A stretch of 64,000 nt of DNA from Streptomyces cinerochromogenes (GCF_014648635.1 NZ_BMRM01000002.1:434001-498000); one strand, 5' to 3'; counted from the first letter of the stretch, positions 51,233 through 59,869 are shown. The notes: generated from the letters alone by a model not told the origin. Made by a program: numbers and translations.

Positions 51233-51922
51233 ATGCGGGACGCGTACCACGAGGAACTGGACTCGATCGGCGACGGACTGGTGGAGATGGCCCGGCTGGT
51301 CGGCTCGGCGATCGGGCGCGCCACGACCGCCATGCTGGACGCCGATCTGAAGCTGGCCGAGAGCGTGATCGAGGCCGACCAGAAGGTCGACCAGCTCCAG
51401 CACGACCTGGAGGCCCGGGCGATAGCCCTGCTGGCCCGGCAGCAGCCGGTGGCGACGGACCTGCGGATCGTCGTCACGTCGCTGCGCATGTCCGCGGACC
51501 TGGAGCGCTCCGGCGACCTCGCCCAGCACGTGGCGAAGCTGGCGCGGCTGCGCTTCCCGGAGCGGGCCGTTCCGCACGACCTGCACGCCACGATCCTGGA
51601 GATGGGCCAGCTCGCGCAGCGCCTGATGGCGAAGGCGGCCGAGGTGATCGTGACCAAGGACGTCGACCTCGCGCTCCAGCTGGAGCAGGACGACGACGAG
51701 ATGGACCTGCTGCACCGCACGCTCTTCCAGCACCTGATCGACGACCGCTGGAAGCACGGCATCGAGACGGCCGTGGACGTCACCCTGCTGGGCCGCTACT
51801 ACGAGCGGTACGCCGACCACGCCGTGGCCGTCGCCAAGCGGGTGGTCTACCTGGTGACCGGCGAGCACGCGGACGACCTCCAGCAGGACATCCAGCCGGT
51901 GACGGGGACCGAGGGCGCGTGA
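51233..51922 (+). CDS. phoU: Phosphate uptake/signalling regulator PhoU
   Basis: A 229-residue all-helical protein with two repeats. MRDAYHEELDSIGDGLVEMA at the start, ATDLRIVVTSLRMSADLERS near 80-100 and GDLAQHVAKLARLRF with the E/D-x-x-x-D metal-cluster residues in repeat one, and RYYERYADHAVAVAKRVVYL near 184-203 in repeat two. It bridges the Pst transporter and PhoR to keep the kinase off in phosphate excess. The pst genes are not in this window. The ATG follows AGAGGGA. It stands alone in its transcription unit, divergent from phoR-phoP. Confidence 0.95.
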   Translation: MRDAYHEELDSIGDGLVEMARLVGSAIGRATTAMLDADLKLAESVIEADQKVDQLQHDLEARAIALLARQQPVATDLRIVVTSLRMSADLERSGDLAQHVAKLARLRFPERAVPHDLHATILEMGQLAQRLMAKAAEVIVTKDVDLALQLEQDDDEMDLLHRTLFQHLIDDRWKHGIETAVDVTLLGRYYERYADHAVAVAKRVVYLVTGEHADDLQQDIQPVTGTEGA

Positions 51923-52087
51923 GCCCTCGGGCGCCGCGCGGGCCCTCCGGCGCCGCGTAGGCCCTCCAGGAGGCCGGCCGGGGCGGGGCTCGCGAACGCC
52001 TGAACGCCTCCGTGCGCCGTTGATGCGCCCGGCCGAACGGGCATGGAATGGGCGAGGGCATCCCTGCCCAAGGTCTAGGAGGGTCCC

Positions 52088-52243
52088 ATGGCCGAATCCC
52101 CCAGCACCACGCCCGATCCCACGCAGGAGCGCGAGACCGAGCAGTCCGCCGAGATCAGGAGCCTTCCGCTGTTCGGCGCGTGCGGCTGCGGTTCCGGATG
52201 CGGCTGCGGGTGCCAGTCGGGCAACCCCTGCCAGTGCGGCTGA
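52088..52243 (+). CDS. Small cysteine-rich protein, metallothionein-like
   Basis: A 51-residue protein. Residues 1-25 are acidic/polar with many Thr, Pro and Glu (MAESPSTTPDPTQERETEQS). The last 20 contain seven cysteines alternating with glycines at 32, 34, 38, 40, 42, 48 and 50 (ACGCGSGCGCGCQSG, ending PCQCG). The C-x-C pairs are what metallothioneins use to bind soft metals. There are no His, aromatic residue (except one Phe) or signal peptide. GGAGGG before the ATG and a 24-bp terminator after the stop support a real gene, even though it is too small for many gene finders. The next gene encodes a nickel-binding-family protein. No named family was recognised. Confidence 0.78.
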   Translation: MAESPSTTPDPTQERETEQSAEIRSLPLFGACGCGSGCGCGCQSGNPCQCG

Positions 52244-52256
52244 GCGACACCGCTCG

Positions 52257-52305
52257 ACGCCGGCGGGGCCGGTGCGAACCGGGTTCGCACCGGCCCCGCC
52301 GGCGT
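52257..52305 (+). terminator. Near-perfect 24-bp-arm palindrome after the Cys-rich gene
   Basis: The arms are complementary over 24 bases (left begins acgccggcgggg, right ends ccccgccggcgt), with one base at the centre. It begins 14 bases after the stop. It is the longest perfect inverted repeat in the window. Confidence 0.9.
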
Positions 52306-52373
52306 ACCGGGTGCCCCTCCCGCCCGCCGGGCGCAGCATGGACATGAGCGGCGTCGAGAGGAGGTGTGGGGCC

Positions 52374-52622
52374 ATGGCCAGGTTCATGGACGTACACCGC
52401 GGTATGCAGGGCATCACGGCCGAGAAGCTGATGGAGGCGCACCAGGCCGACCTCGCCATCGAGCAGGAGGAGTCCGTGCACTTCGAGCACGCCTGGGCGG
52501 ACCCGGACTCCGGCACCGTCTACTGCCTCTCCGAGGCACCCTCGGCCGACGCCGTGCAGCGCGTCCACGAACGCGCCGGGCACCGGGCGGACGAGGTGCA
52601 CGCGGTGTCACTGGAGGCCTGA
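52374..52622 (+). CDS. DUF4242-family protein (nickel-binding SCO4226-like)
   Basis: An 82-residue protein: MARFMDVHRGMQGITAEKLM, EAHQADLAIEQEESVHFEHA, DSGTVYCLSEAPSADAVQRV and HERAGHRADEVHAV. The pattern is that of the ferredoxin-like DUF4242 fold. From memory the S. coelicolor orthologue SCO4226 has a published crystal structure with a nickel ion bound by His residues, and the same gene neighbourhood (near phoU) supports orthology. Likely metal ligands here are His 8 and others among the conserved His/Glu. Its expression is probably nickel-linked. The ATG follows GAGGAGG. It sits 130 bases downstream of the Cys-rich protein gene. Confidence 0.85.
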   Translation: MARFMDVHRGMQGITAEKLMEAHQADLAIEQEESVHFEHAWADPDSGTVYCLSEAPSADAVQRVHERAGHRADEVHAVSLEA

Positions 52623-52727
52623 CCGGCCCCCTGGGCCCGCCGGCCACATCAGTCCCTTGGAGGCACTGGCTCCGGTAGGTCCGACCGGCCCGACCGGCGG
52701 CTGCGGGCCCCGGTGTGCCCGAGCCGC

Positions 52728-52748
52728 GGATCACGGATCACGGATCAC
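52728..52748. repeat. Three 7-bp repeats (ggatcac) covering the stop codon of the ANTAR gene
   Basis: Three perfect copies. The TCA that is the minus-strand stop codon is part of the third copy. Changes in copy number would change the downstream UTR, not the protein. Confidence 0.7.
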
Positions 52749-53587
52749 GGTCCGCCGTCGTACGGCCGGGCGGGGTCGCCGCCGTACGCCTCCGGGCGGA
52801 AGCTCAGCCGGTGGGAGAGGACGTCCCGGGACACCTGGCTGACCGTGCGGCCGTCGGCGTACGCGCGGGCCCGCAGCCGGTCCAGCGCCTGGCAGGGGTC
52901 GACGTCGAGCTGCACCATCACCATGCCGACCGCCTGGTGGACCTCGGTGTGGTCGGCCTCCGAGGCCGCCACCCAGGACGCCACCTCGTCCGCCGTGTCC
53001 TCGTCGGTGCCCGCACCCGCGGTACCGCGGACGGCGGTCCGGAAGTTCATCAACGCGAAGGTGACCGCGTCCCGCACCCACAGCGCGACCCGCAGATCGG
53101 GCTCCGCCAGCCCGCCCACCCGGTCGCTGTACAGGTCGAGCGTGCCTACGGCGGTCCGGCCGACGCCGATCGGCAGCGAGAACACCGCGCGGACGCCGAG
53201 GCCCACCGCCTCGTGCGCGAAGATCGGCCAGCGGCGCGCGTCGGGGCCCTCGGTGAGGTCGGCCGCGAGGACCGGGGCGCCCCGGTCGAGAGCGGCCTGG
53301 CAGGGGCCGTCGCCGACGGTGTACTGCAACTCCGCCACCCGGGCGGCGACCCGGTCACTGGCACACCAGGTCACGCGGATGCCCCGGCCGCCGGAGATCG
53401 ACACGGAGGAGCCGGTCACCGGCAGCAGCCGTACGCAGGCGACGCACAGCGCGTGGGGCACCGCCAGCAGGTCCTCGGCACCGCGCGCGGCGGCGGCCAG
53501 CGTCTCGCTGACCCGCAGCCGTCCCTCGGCATCCGACGGCACCCCGCCGCCGCCCCACGCCCCGGGCTCCTCGGGCGGCATCCTCAT
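52745..53587 (-). CDS. GAF-ANTAR RNA-binding regulator
   Basis: A 280-residue regulator. A GAF sensor covers about 25-195: LAAAARGAEDLLAVPHALCV, GDGPCQAALDRGAPVLAADL, ARRWPIFAHEAVGLGVRAVF and GVGRTAVGTLDLYSDRVGGL. The ANTAR domain covers 220-275 (HTEVHQAVGMVMVQLDVDPC, then LDRLRARAYADGRTVSQVSR). ANTAR domains bind two adjacent RNA hairpins to prevent termination. The signal sensed by the GAF part is unknown; a ligand pocket may bind a small molecule or react to redox via the cysteine. The start at MRMPPEEPG was chosen. The stop codon lies inside a 7-bp tandem repeat. Confidence 0.85.
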   Translation of the reverse strand: MRMPPEEPGAWGGGGVPSDAEGRLRVSETLAAAARGAEDLLAVPHALCVACVRLLPVTGSSVSISGGRGIRVTWCASDRVAARVAELQYTVGDGPCQAALDRGAPVLAADLTEGPDARRWPIFAHEAVGLGVRAVFSLPIGVGRTAVGTLDLYSDRVGGLAEPDLRVALWVRDAVTFALMNFRTAVRGTAGAGTDEDTADEVASWVAASEADHTEVHQAVGMVMVQLDVDPCQALDRLRARAYADGRTVSQVSRDVLSHRLSFRPEAYGGDPARPYDGGP

Positions 53588-53758
53588 CACTCCCGCCGCG
53601 GCACGATCTCCACCGAGCTGCTCCACCGGTCCTGGTCCACCGGTCCGGCCACCGGTCCGGTCTCGGCCTGTGGATACCGGGTTCCCAGGACGGCGGAAGT
53701 AACTGCGCGTTTCCGCCGTGCGGGCAGGCGCCGCCGGCGTGGTGACGGTGGGCGCCGT

Positions 53759-55042
53759 CTACGCGGTACGCACCCCGGTCTCCTTCTGTTCCTGTTCCTG
53801 TTCCTGTTCCGGTTCCTGCACCGGGGCCGGGGTCCGGGCCGGGGGTTCCGGGGGCAGGCCGCGCATGAGGACGCCGTACCCGGCCGCCGCCACCGTGCCC
53901 ACCGCCGCGCACATGGCCCACAGCCACGCCGCGCCGAGGTTGTCGATGACCGCGCCCGACATCAGCGGGGCGACGAGGGCGGCGAGGGACCAGGACAGGG
54001 AGTACACGCCCTGGTAGCGCCCGCGGCCGTGCACCGGGGAGAGGCGGACGACGAGACTGGTCTGGGTCGGGGCGTTGACGATCTCGGCGAGGGTCCACAC
54101 GCACACGGTGAGCATGAAGACCCCGACCGAGCCGGCGAACGCGGTGAGTCCGAAGCCGTAGCCCGCGAGGATGGAGGAGGCCACCAGCAGGGTGCGCGGG
54201 TCGCGGTGTTCGATGAACCGGGTGACCGGGATCTGCAGGGCGACGATCAGGATGCCGTTGACGGCGATGGCCAGGCCGTAGTCGGCGGGCGAGAACCCGG
54301 CGCGGCCCATGGCCACCGGCAGTCCGACCGATCCCTGCTGGAAGACCAGGGCGACGAGGAAGGACAGTCCGACGACGGCCATGTACCGCCCGTCCCGCAG
54401 GACGGTGCCGAGGCCGGTCCCCGCCTCCGCCTGCTGGGCCGCGGGCGCGGGCCGCGACTCGGGCAGCTTCGCGAAGACGACGACCGCGCAGGCCAGGGTC
54501 ATCCCGGCCTCGATGAGGAACCCGGCGAGATAGCTGAACTCGGCGATGAACCCGGCGGCCATGGAGGACACGGCGAAGCCCAGGTTGAGCGCCCAGTAGT
54601 TGAGGGAGAAGGCCCGTACCCGGTCCTCGGGGCGGACGATGTCGGCCATCATCGCCTGTACGGCGGGCCGGGAGGCGTTGGAGGCCATGCCGACGAGGAA
54701 GGCGACGGCGGCGATGGCCACCGGGCCGGTCATGAAGCCGAGCAGGGCGACGGAGGCCGCGGTGGCGGTCTGGGCGATGAGCAGGGTGGGCCGCCTGCCG
54801 AGCCGGTCGGCCATCACCCCGCCGCCCAGCGAGGAGACGACCCCGCCGAGGCCGTGCAGGGAGGCGACGAGACCCGCGTACGACGCCGAGTACCCGCGGT
54901 CGAGGGTCAGGTAGAGGGCCATGAAGGTGGCCACGAACGCGCCCAGCCGGTTGACGAGGGTGCTGGTCCACAGCCACCAGAAGGCGCGGGGCAGCCCGGA
55001 GACGGATTCGCTGACGGCTCGTCTCATACGGGCAGGTGACAT
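53759..55042 (-). CDS. MFS transporter, drug-exporter type
   Basis: A 427-residue protein with about 12 membrane helices. The loop 2-3 signature is GGGVMADRLGRRPTLL near 74-89. Helix 1 begins PRAFWWLWTSTLVNRLGAFV. The sixth-seventh helix loop (LPESRPAPAAQQAEAGTGLG) is cytosolic. The C-terminal tail is short and has a Glu-Gln repeat (EPEQEQEQEQKE) encoded by hexanucleotide repeats. Sequence suggests a multidrug-type exporter, but the substrate is unknown. A possible promoter lies in the 73-base gap to the Stealth gene upstream, and the gene may be in the same transcript as the Stealth pair (all leftward). Confidence 0.85.
   Translation of the reverse strand: MSPARMRRAVSESVSGLPRAFWWLWTSTLVNRLGAFVATFMALYLTLDRGYSASYAGLVASLHGLGGVVSSLGGGVMADRLGRRPTLLIAQTATAASVALLGFMTGPVAIAAVAFLVGMASNASRPAVQAMMADIVRPEDRVRAFSLNYWALNLGFAVSSMAAGFIAEFSYLAGFLIEAGMTLACAVVVFAKLPESRPAPAAQQAEAGTGLGTVLRDGRYMAVVGLSFLVALVFQQGSVGLPVAMGRAGFSPADYGLAIAVNGILIVALQIPVTRFIEHRDPRTLLVASSILAGYGFGLTAFAGSVGVFMLTVCVWTLAEIVNAPTQTSLVVRLSPVHGRGRYQGVYSLSWSLAALVAPLMSGAVIDNLGAAWLWAMCAAVGTVAAAGYGVLMRGLPPEPPARTPAPVQEPEQEQEQEQKETGVRTA
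53789..53818. repeat. Hexanucleotide repeat (ttcctg) coding for a Glu-Gln tail
   Basis: Five tandem copies (the fourth has one change) lie within the 3' end of the MFS gene. Six-base units keep the frame, so variation would only lengthen or shorten the acidic tail. Confidence 0.7.
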
Positions 55043-55115
55043 CGATGATCCCCCGGTTGCGTAAGCGGCTCAAACGGCGAGCACAAATTACAAACGCGGT
55101 ACTCGGGGGCGCCAC

Positions 55116-57155
55116 TCAATTAGCGGTTCGCGTCAATCGGGCAGCGGCCGGCCGGCGCCGGGACGCCTTCCGTCCTCGTCGTGCGGGGGCCGGGGCCGGG
55201 TACGAGGCGGTCCGGGCGGCCCGCTCGAAGCGGCTCGGGAAGGGGTACTTCCGCTCCAGGAAGGCACGGATGGCCTCCTGGGCCGCCACCCGGTCCGCCG
55301 GGGCGGTGTCCACGTCGTTCAGGCAGAAGAAGTCCACGTCCTCGCCCGCCGCGAGCCGCGCCAGCCTCCGGCGCATGTCCGGGGTGCCCAGCTGGACGTA
55401 CCGGAAGCTGTACTCGGCCGGTACGGCCCGGCCCGTCGCGATCGCCCAGTGGTGGTGCAGCGTGGACGCCGGGGCGACGTCGGTGGTGGACCGGAAACGG
55501 GAGTACGACGTCCGCTCCAGCTCCTCGATGCCGAGGCCCTCCATCTCCCGCATCACCGACAGCAGCTGGGGGTGCGGGGTGTGCAGCGACTTGTGCGTGA
55601 CGTACCTGCCGTGGAAGCGCCGGATCACCTCACGGGCGTTCTTCCCGGCGGAGTTCGGCGCCGGCTCCAGGGGGTGCGGGGCGCCGACCCCGAGCTTGAG
55701 CGGGGACAGCGGGATGCGGGCGATGCCGTTGCCGTGGAAGAAGCGCTCGGCCCCGACCGGGCGGTTGATGAAGACGTCGTCGTTGAAGTAGAGGTAGTGC
55801 TCGGACAGGCCCGGTATGTGGTGCAGCCGGCTCTCGATCGCGTGCGAGTTGAAGACGGGCAGCGCGTCGGCCGGGAGGATGTCCCGGTGGTCGACCACGG
55901 TCAGCCCCTCCGCCTCCGGGTCCAGCCAGGAGGGTGTCTGCGAGTCGGTCACGAGATAGACGTGCCGGATGAAACCGGCGTACATCTCCAGCGACCGCAG
56001 CGCGTACCTCAGCTCGTCGTGGCTGGTGTACCGGGAGGCACCGGTCTCGCGCGGTGCGATGGCGTTGTGGGAGAGCGCCTGGTGCGCCCGCCGCTTCACG
56101 GCCATCACCGGATCGTCCCCGTCGACCCAGGTGTACACGGCGTCGACGGGGAAGCACACCTGGTCGATACCGGGCTCGGCGAACGCGGGGAAGGTGGGCA
56201 GGGGGCGGCGGGCCGCTGCTCCGGCAAGGACGGCGGACGGCTGGGGGGCCGCCGTGGCCGACGGCTGGGGGGCCGCCGTAGCCGAGAGCTGCTCGACGGG
56301 CATGGCCGACGACTGCTCGGCGGTCATGGCCGGCATCGCCGACGGCTGGTCGGCGGGCAGGGCCCACGGCTGCTCGGCGGGCATCGCCGACGACTGCTCG
56401 GCGGGTATGGCCGACCACTGCGGAGGCACCGCGCCCGGCGGCTGCCACGCCCCGGCCGGCAGTACCTCCGACACGGCGTTGCGGCGCGGGGCGACCAGCG
56501 AGGGGCCGAAGTCGTCCTGCAGACGGGTGCCGGGGACGGTGAGGTGGGCCGGGTCCCGGCCCAGATCGCGGCCGTAGCGCCAGAACTCGATGTCGCAGCC
56601 CGTCTCCAGCCCGCCGAGCACCTGACCGCCCGGCCCCAGCCGGACCAGTCCTGCCCGCAGCACCGGCGCCCCGCGCAGCGCCCGCGGCAGCCTGCCGTCG
56701 GCCCACAGCACCGCGCTCGTCACCGCACCGTCCGCGCCCACCGCACCGACGTACGCGGCGCTGCGCGCGAAGTGCCGCAGGGCCCCGGCGAGCACCGCGG
56801 CACGGTACGACTCCTCCACCCCGACCACCGGCCGCGGCACCCCGGGCCCCTGCTCGGCGGGGACCAGGAAGTACGGCACCCCGGCCGCCTCCAGCAGGGC
56901 GCACACCTGCTCCAGGTCCGCGGCGGCGGCCTGCGCCGCGGTGTAGCCGGCGACCGTACCCCCGTACAGCCGTACCGGTCCGACCGCGACCCGGCGCAGC
57001 CCCGGCACGGCGGCGCGCAGCCGGCGGCGGGCCGGGGCGGCGCGCAGTGCCCACAGGCGGGCCGCCAGCCACAGCCGCAGGCGCAGCAGCAGGTCCCGGA
57101 CGGCCCGCAGGCCCGGGGTCGGCGTCGCGAGACGGTGACGGAGGTCGATGGCCAT
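55116..57155 (-). CDS. Stealth-family sugar-phosphate transferase with repeat-filled linker
   Basis: A 679-residue protein. The N-terminal ~230 residues are a helical domain (LEQVCALLEAAGVPYFLVPA). The Stealth module follows: CR1 VDAVYTWVDGDDPVMAVKRR near 336, CR2 ELRYALRSLEMYAGFIRHVY near 372, CR3 NSHAIESRLHHIPGLSEHYL and YFNDDVFINRPVGAERFFHG near 430-465, CR4 FFCLNDVDTAPADRVAAQEA near 615. Stealth proteins transfer hexose-1-phosphate to make phosphodiester-linked cell-surface polysaccharides. The protein is a paralogue of the next gene, which lies 15 bases upstream. Residues 245-309 hold Pro/Ala/Glu/Gln repeats missing from the paralogue. Cell-surface polymer synthesis is the likely role. 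Confidence 0.9.
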   Translation of the reverse strand: MAIDLRHRLATPTPGLRAVRDLLLRLRLWLAARLWALRAAPARRRLRAAVPGLRRVAVGPVRLYGGTVAGYTAAQAAAADLEQVCALLEAAGVPYFLVPAEQGPGVPRPVVGVEESYRAAVLAGALRHFARSAAYVGAVGADGAVTSAVLWADGRLPRALRGAPVLRAGLVRLGPGGQVLGGLETGCDIEFWRYGRDLGRDPAHLTVPGTRLQDDFGPSLVAPRRNAVSEVLPAGAWQPPGAVPPQWSAIPAEQSSAMPAEQPWALPADQPSAMPAMTAEQSSAMPVEQLSATAAPQPSATAAPQPSAVLAGAAARRPLPTFPAFAEPGIDQVCFPVDAVYTWVDGDDPVMAVKRRAHQALSHNAIAPRETGASRYTSHDELRYALRSLEMYAGFIRHVYLVTDSQTPSWLDPEAEGLTVVDHRDILPADALPVFNSHAIESRLHHIPGLSEHYLYFNDDVFINRPVGAERFFHGNGIARIPLSPLKLGVGAPHPLEPAPNSAGKNAREVIRRFHGRYVTHKSLHTPHPQLLSVMREMEGLGIEELERTSYSRFRSTTDVAPASTLHHHWAIATGRAVPAEYSFRYVQLGTPDMRRRLARLAAGEDVDFFCLNDVDTAPADRVAAQEAIRAFLERKYPFPSRFERAARTASYPAPAPARRGRKASRRRPAAARLTRTAN
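56229..56421. repeat. Degenerate 24-bp minisatellite within the Stealth gene
   Basis: About eight copies of a unit like gccgacgactgctcggcggg plus four bases, coding for 8-residue blocks such as PAEQSSAM and PAEQPWAL. Diverged copies (TAAPQPSA twice) lie at the 5' end in plus-strand sense. All are in frame. Confidence 0.8.
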
Positions 57156-57170
57156 GGCCGTGGCCGCCCG

Positions 57171-58865
57171 TCAGCTCTGCTTCTCGAAGGGGCTCGGGAA
57201 GGGGAAGTAGTGCTCCAGGAACTCGTGCATCCGCACGCTGACCTGCTCCCGCTCCTCCGGCGGCACGTCGACGTCGTTGAGGCAGAAGAAGTCGAAGCGG
57301 CGGTTGCGGCGCAGGTCCGCCAGGCGCCGGTCGGCGTCGGGCCGGCTGATGTTCACGTAGCGGAAGCTGAACTTGCCGGGTACGCCACGGCCGGTCATCA
57401 GCGCGTACTGGTAGAGCAGCGGTGCCGTCATGGCGATGTCGGTCGGCGAGCGGAAACGGGACGCGGTGGTGCGGGCGATGTCCTGCGGGAACAGCTCCTC
57501 CAGCGCGCGCAGCGCCCCGCGCTGCTGCGGCAGCGGGGTGTGCATGAAGTTGTTCGTGGTCATCCGCCCGAACTTCTCCAGCAGCAGCCGCCGTACGTTC
57601 TTGCTGGCGGAGTTGGTCGCGGTCTCCTCGGCGTGCGGCTTGCCGACGCCGATCTTCAGGGGGGAGACCGGTATCTTCATCAGCCCGCTGCCGAAGAAGA
57701 AGTGGTCCGGGGTGACGCGGCGGCCGACGAAGACGTCGTCGTTGAAGTACAGGTAGTGCTCGGACAGGCCGGGGATGTGGTGCAGCCGGGTCTCGATGGC
57801 GTGCGAGTTGAAGACGGGGAGGACGTCCTCCGGGAAGATGTCGCGGTGGTCGACGACCGTGATCCCGGGGGCGGTGTCGTCGAGCCAGTGCGGCTTCTGG
57901 CCGTCGGTCACGATGTAGATGTGCCGGACGAAGTCGGCGTACATCGCGAGCGAGCGCAGCGAGTACTTCAGCTCGTCGTGGCTGGTGTAGCGGGAGGCGT
58001 TGGTCTCCTTGTCCAGGATCTCGGCGATGCCGTTCTCCTGGTAGCGGGCCCGCTTGGCCCGCATCGCCGGTTCCTCGCCGTCGACCCAGGTGTAGACGAC
58101 GTCGACGGGGAAGGTCACCTGGTTCACGGTGGGCAGGGTGAGCGGGAGGAAGCTGGGCACTTCCCGCTCGCCGACCCGGACGCCGACCGGCTTCTGCTCA
58201 CTGGCGGGCAGCACGTCGGTGATCCCGTTGTTACGGGGCGTGACGAGGGACTCGGCGAAGATGTCGGCGGAGGCCTGCGGCTGCACCTTGGCCAGCCGCC
58301 GGGGCCCGTCGGCGGAGGCGAGCAGCTCGGCGCCGTCCTCCCAGAACTCCACGTCACAGGCCAGCTCGGGGCCGGCGAGGAGCTGGCCGGCGGGGCCGAG
58401 GTGGTTCTCGCCGACGCGCAGCACGGGGGCGGTGCGCAGGGCGGCGGGCAGGACGCCGTCCAGGAACAGGGCGGGGTGCTTGAGCTGGCCGCCGGGCAGC
58501 GGCCGGCCGATGAACACGGCCGTGCCCGCGTGCCGCGCCTCCAGGGCGGTGAGGAACCGCTCCCGGTCCGCCGCATTCACACCGACCGTGTAACGCGTGC
58601 GGGAGGAGACCAGGAAATAGGGAATGCCCTCCTGCTCCAATGCGCCGACCACAAGATCCAAATTCGAGGCGGCGGCTTCCGCGGCGGTGAACCGGTCCAC
58701 CACCCGGCCGTAGAACTGCTGCCCGCGCACCGCCACCGGGCGGAGCACCGGATCCGTGACCGCAGCCTTGCGGCGCCGCCGCATGGTACGCAGCTGCCAC
58801 ACGCGTTCGGCGGCCTTCCGCTCGACTCGCGGTCGCATCCGCCGCGCAAAGGAACGCACGGTCAC
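57171..58865 (-). CDS. Stealth-family sugar-phosphate transferase
   Basis: A 564-residue protein, paralogue of the gene just downstream. CR1 is FPVDVVYTWVDGEEPAMRAK near 250, CR2 ELKYSLRSLAMYADFVRHIY near 290, CR3 NSHAIETRLHHIPGLSEHYL then YFNDDVFVGRRVTPDHFFFG near 350-388, CR4 FFCLNDVDVPPEEREQVSVR near 530. The N-terminal domain includes VVGALEQEGIPYFLVSSRTR. It would use an activated sugar phosphate to build a phosphodiester-linked glycan outside or at the membrane. Order (transcribed leftward): this gene, the repeat-containing paralogue, then the MFS exporter. The 5' part is free of repeats. An AT-richer leader of about 190 bases separates it from the divergent gpm. Confidence 0.92.
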   Translation of the reverse strand: MTVRSFARRMRPRVERKAAERVWQLRTMRRRRKAAVTDPVLRPVAVRGQQFYGRVVDRFTAAEAAASNLDLVVGALEQEGIPYFLVSSRTRYTVGVNAADRERFLTALEARHAGTAVFIGRPLPGGQLKHPALFLDGVLPAALRTAPVLRVGENHLGPAGQLLAGPELACDVEFWEDGAELLASADGPRRLAKVQPQASADIFAESLVTPRNNGITDVLPASEQKPVGVRVGEREVPSFLPLTLPTVNQVTFPVDVVYTWVDGEEPAMRAKRARYQENGIAEILDKETNASRYTSHDELKYSLRSLAMYADFVRHIYIVTDGQKPHWLDDTAPGITVVDHRDIFPEDVLPVFNSHAIETRLHHIPGLSEHYLYFNDDVFVGRRVTPDHFFFGSGLMKIPVSPLKIGVGKPHAEETATNSASKNVRRLLLEKFGRMTTNNFMHTPLPQQRGALRALEELFPQDIARTTASRFRSPTDIAMTAPLLYQYALMTGRGVPGKFSFRYVNISRPDADRRLADLRRNRRFDFFCLNDVDVPPEEREQVSVRMHEFLEHYFPFPSPFEKQS

Positions 58866-59055
58866 GTTCTGTGCTCCTCTTCCTGTCCCTCGACTTCCTG
58901 GCGATAACCAGACACGCGAATGTAGCGAATGGTTGTACGAGAATTAACCGAAACGTAGCGAGACGGAGAGCACACCCCGGGACGCGCTCGGCGGGCGTGC
59001 CGGCCGCACCCGCGCGCGTCTCGCCCCCCGACCCCCCTTAGGTAGGCTCGACGCC

Positions 59056-59817
59056 ATGGCCGACGCACCGTACAAGCTGATCCTCCTCCGCCACGGCGAG
59101 AGCGAGTGGAACGCGAAGAACCTGTTCACCGGCTGGGTGGACGTCAACCTGAACGAGAAGGGCGAGAAGGAGGCGGTCCGCGGTGGCGAGCTCCTGAAGG
59201 ACGCCGCTCTCCTGCCCGACGTGGTCCACACGTCCCTCCAGAAGCGCGCGATCCGCACGGCCCAGCTGGCCCTGGAGGCCGCGGACCGCCACTGGATCCC
59301 CGTCCACCGCTCCTGGCGGCTGAACGAGCGCCACTACGGCGCCCTCCAGGGCAAGGACAAGGCGGCGACGCTGGCCGAGTTCGGCGAGGAGCAGTTCATG
59401 CTCTGGCGCCGCTCGTACGACACCCCGCCGCCGCCGCTGTCGGACGACTCCGAGTTCTCCCAGGCGAACGACGCCCGCTACGCCTCCATCCCGCCGGAGC
59501 TGCGCCCGCGCACGGAGTGCCTCAAGGACGTCGTCATCCGGATGCTCCCCTACTGGTACGACGCGATCGTCCCCGACCTGCTGACCGGCCGCACGGTCCT
59601 GGTCGCCGCCCACGGCAACAGCCTGCGCGCCCTCGTCAAGCACCTCGACGGCATCTCCGACGCCGACATCGCGGGCCTGAACATCCCGACCGGCATCCCC
59701 CTCTTCTACGAACTGGACGCCGACTTCAAGCCGCTCACCCCCGGCGGCAAGTACCTCGACCCGGAGGCGGCGGCCGCCGCGATCGAGGCGGTCAAGAACC
59801 AGGGCAAGAAGAAGTAA
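59056..59817 (+). CDS. gpmA: 2,3-bisphosphoglycerate-dependent phosphoglycerate mutase
   Basis: A 253-residue glycolytic enzyme that interconverts 3- and 2-phosphoglycerate. The phosphohistidine is in [20 protein letters not shown] near 8-27 (His 13). [20 protein letters not shown] near 82-101, [20 protein letters not shown] near 118-137 and [20 protein letters not shown] near 188-207 (second catalytic His) complete the dPGM pattern. Length is as in E. coli GpmA plus a few C-terminal residues (KNQGKKK). A promoter should be in the divergent gap to the Stealth gene. A good terminator follows 11 bases after the stop. Confidence 0.97.
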   Translation: MADAPYKLILLRHGESEWNAKNLFTGWVDVNLNEKGEKEAVRGGELLKDAALLPDVVHTSLQKRAIRTAQLALEAADRHWIPVHRSWRLNERHYGALQGKDKAATLAEFGEEQFMLWRRSYDTPPPPLSDDSEFSQANDARYASIPPELRPRTECLKDVVIRMLPYWYDAIVPDLLTGRTVLVAAHGNSLRALVKHLDGISDADIAGLNIPTGIPLFYELDADFKPLTPGGKYLDPEAAAAAIEAVKNQGKKK

Positions 59818-59828
59818 GCGCCACTGAT

Positions 59829-59869
59829 CAAGCCCCCTGCCTGCGGGTTTCCCGTGGGCAGGGGGCTTG
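59829..59869 (+). terminator. Terminator of gpmA
   Basis: A perfect 13-bp stem (caagccccctgcc / ggcagggggcttg) with a 15-base loop followed by CTTC. It marks the end of the conserved chromosomal block; what follows may belong to the integrated element. Confidence 0.9.

Noticed and set aside
52314..52373. An earlier start for the DUF4242 protein in the upstream Pro/Arg-rich frame
   Set aside because: GAGGAGG precedes the ATG at 52374, and the upstream frame runs through the terminator and the Cys-rich gene.
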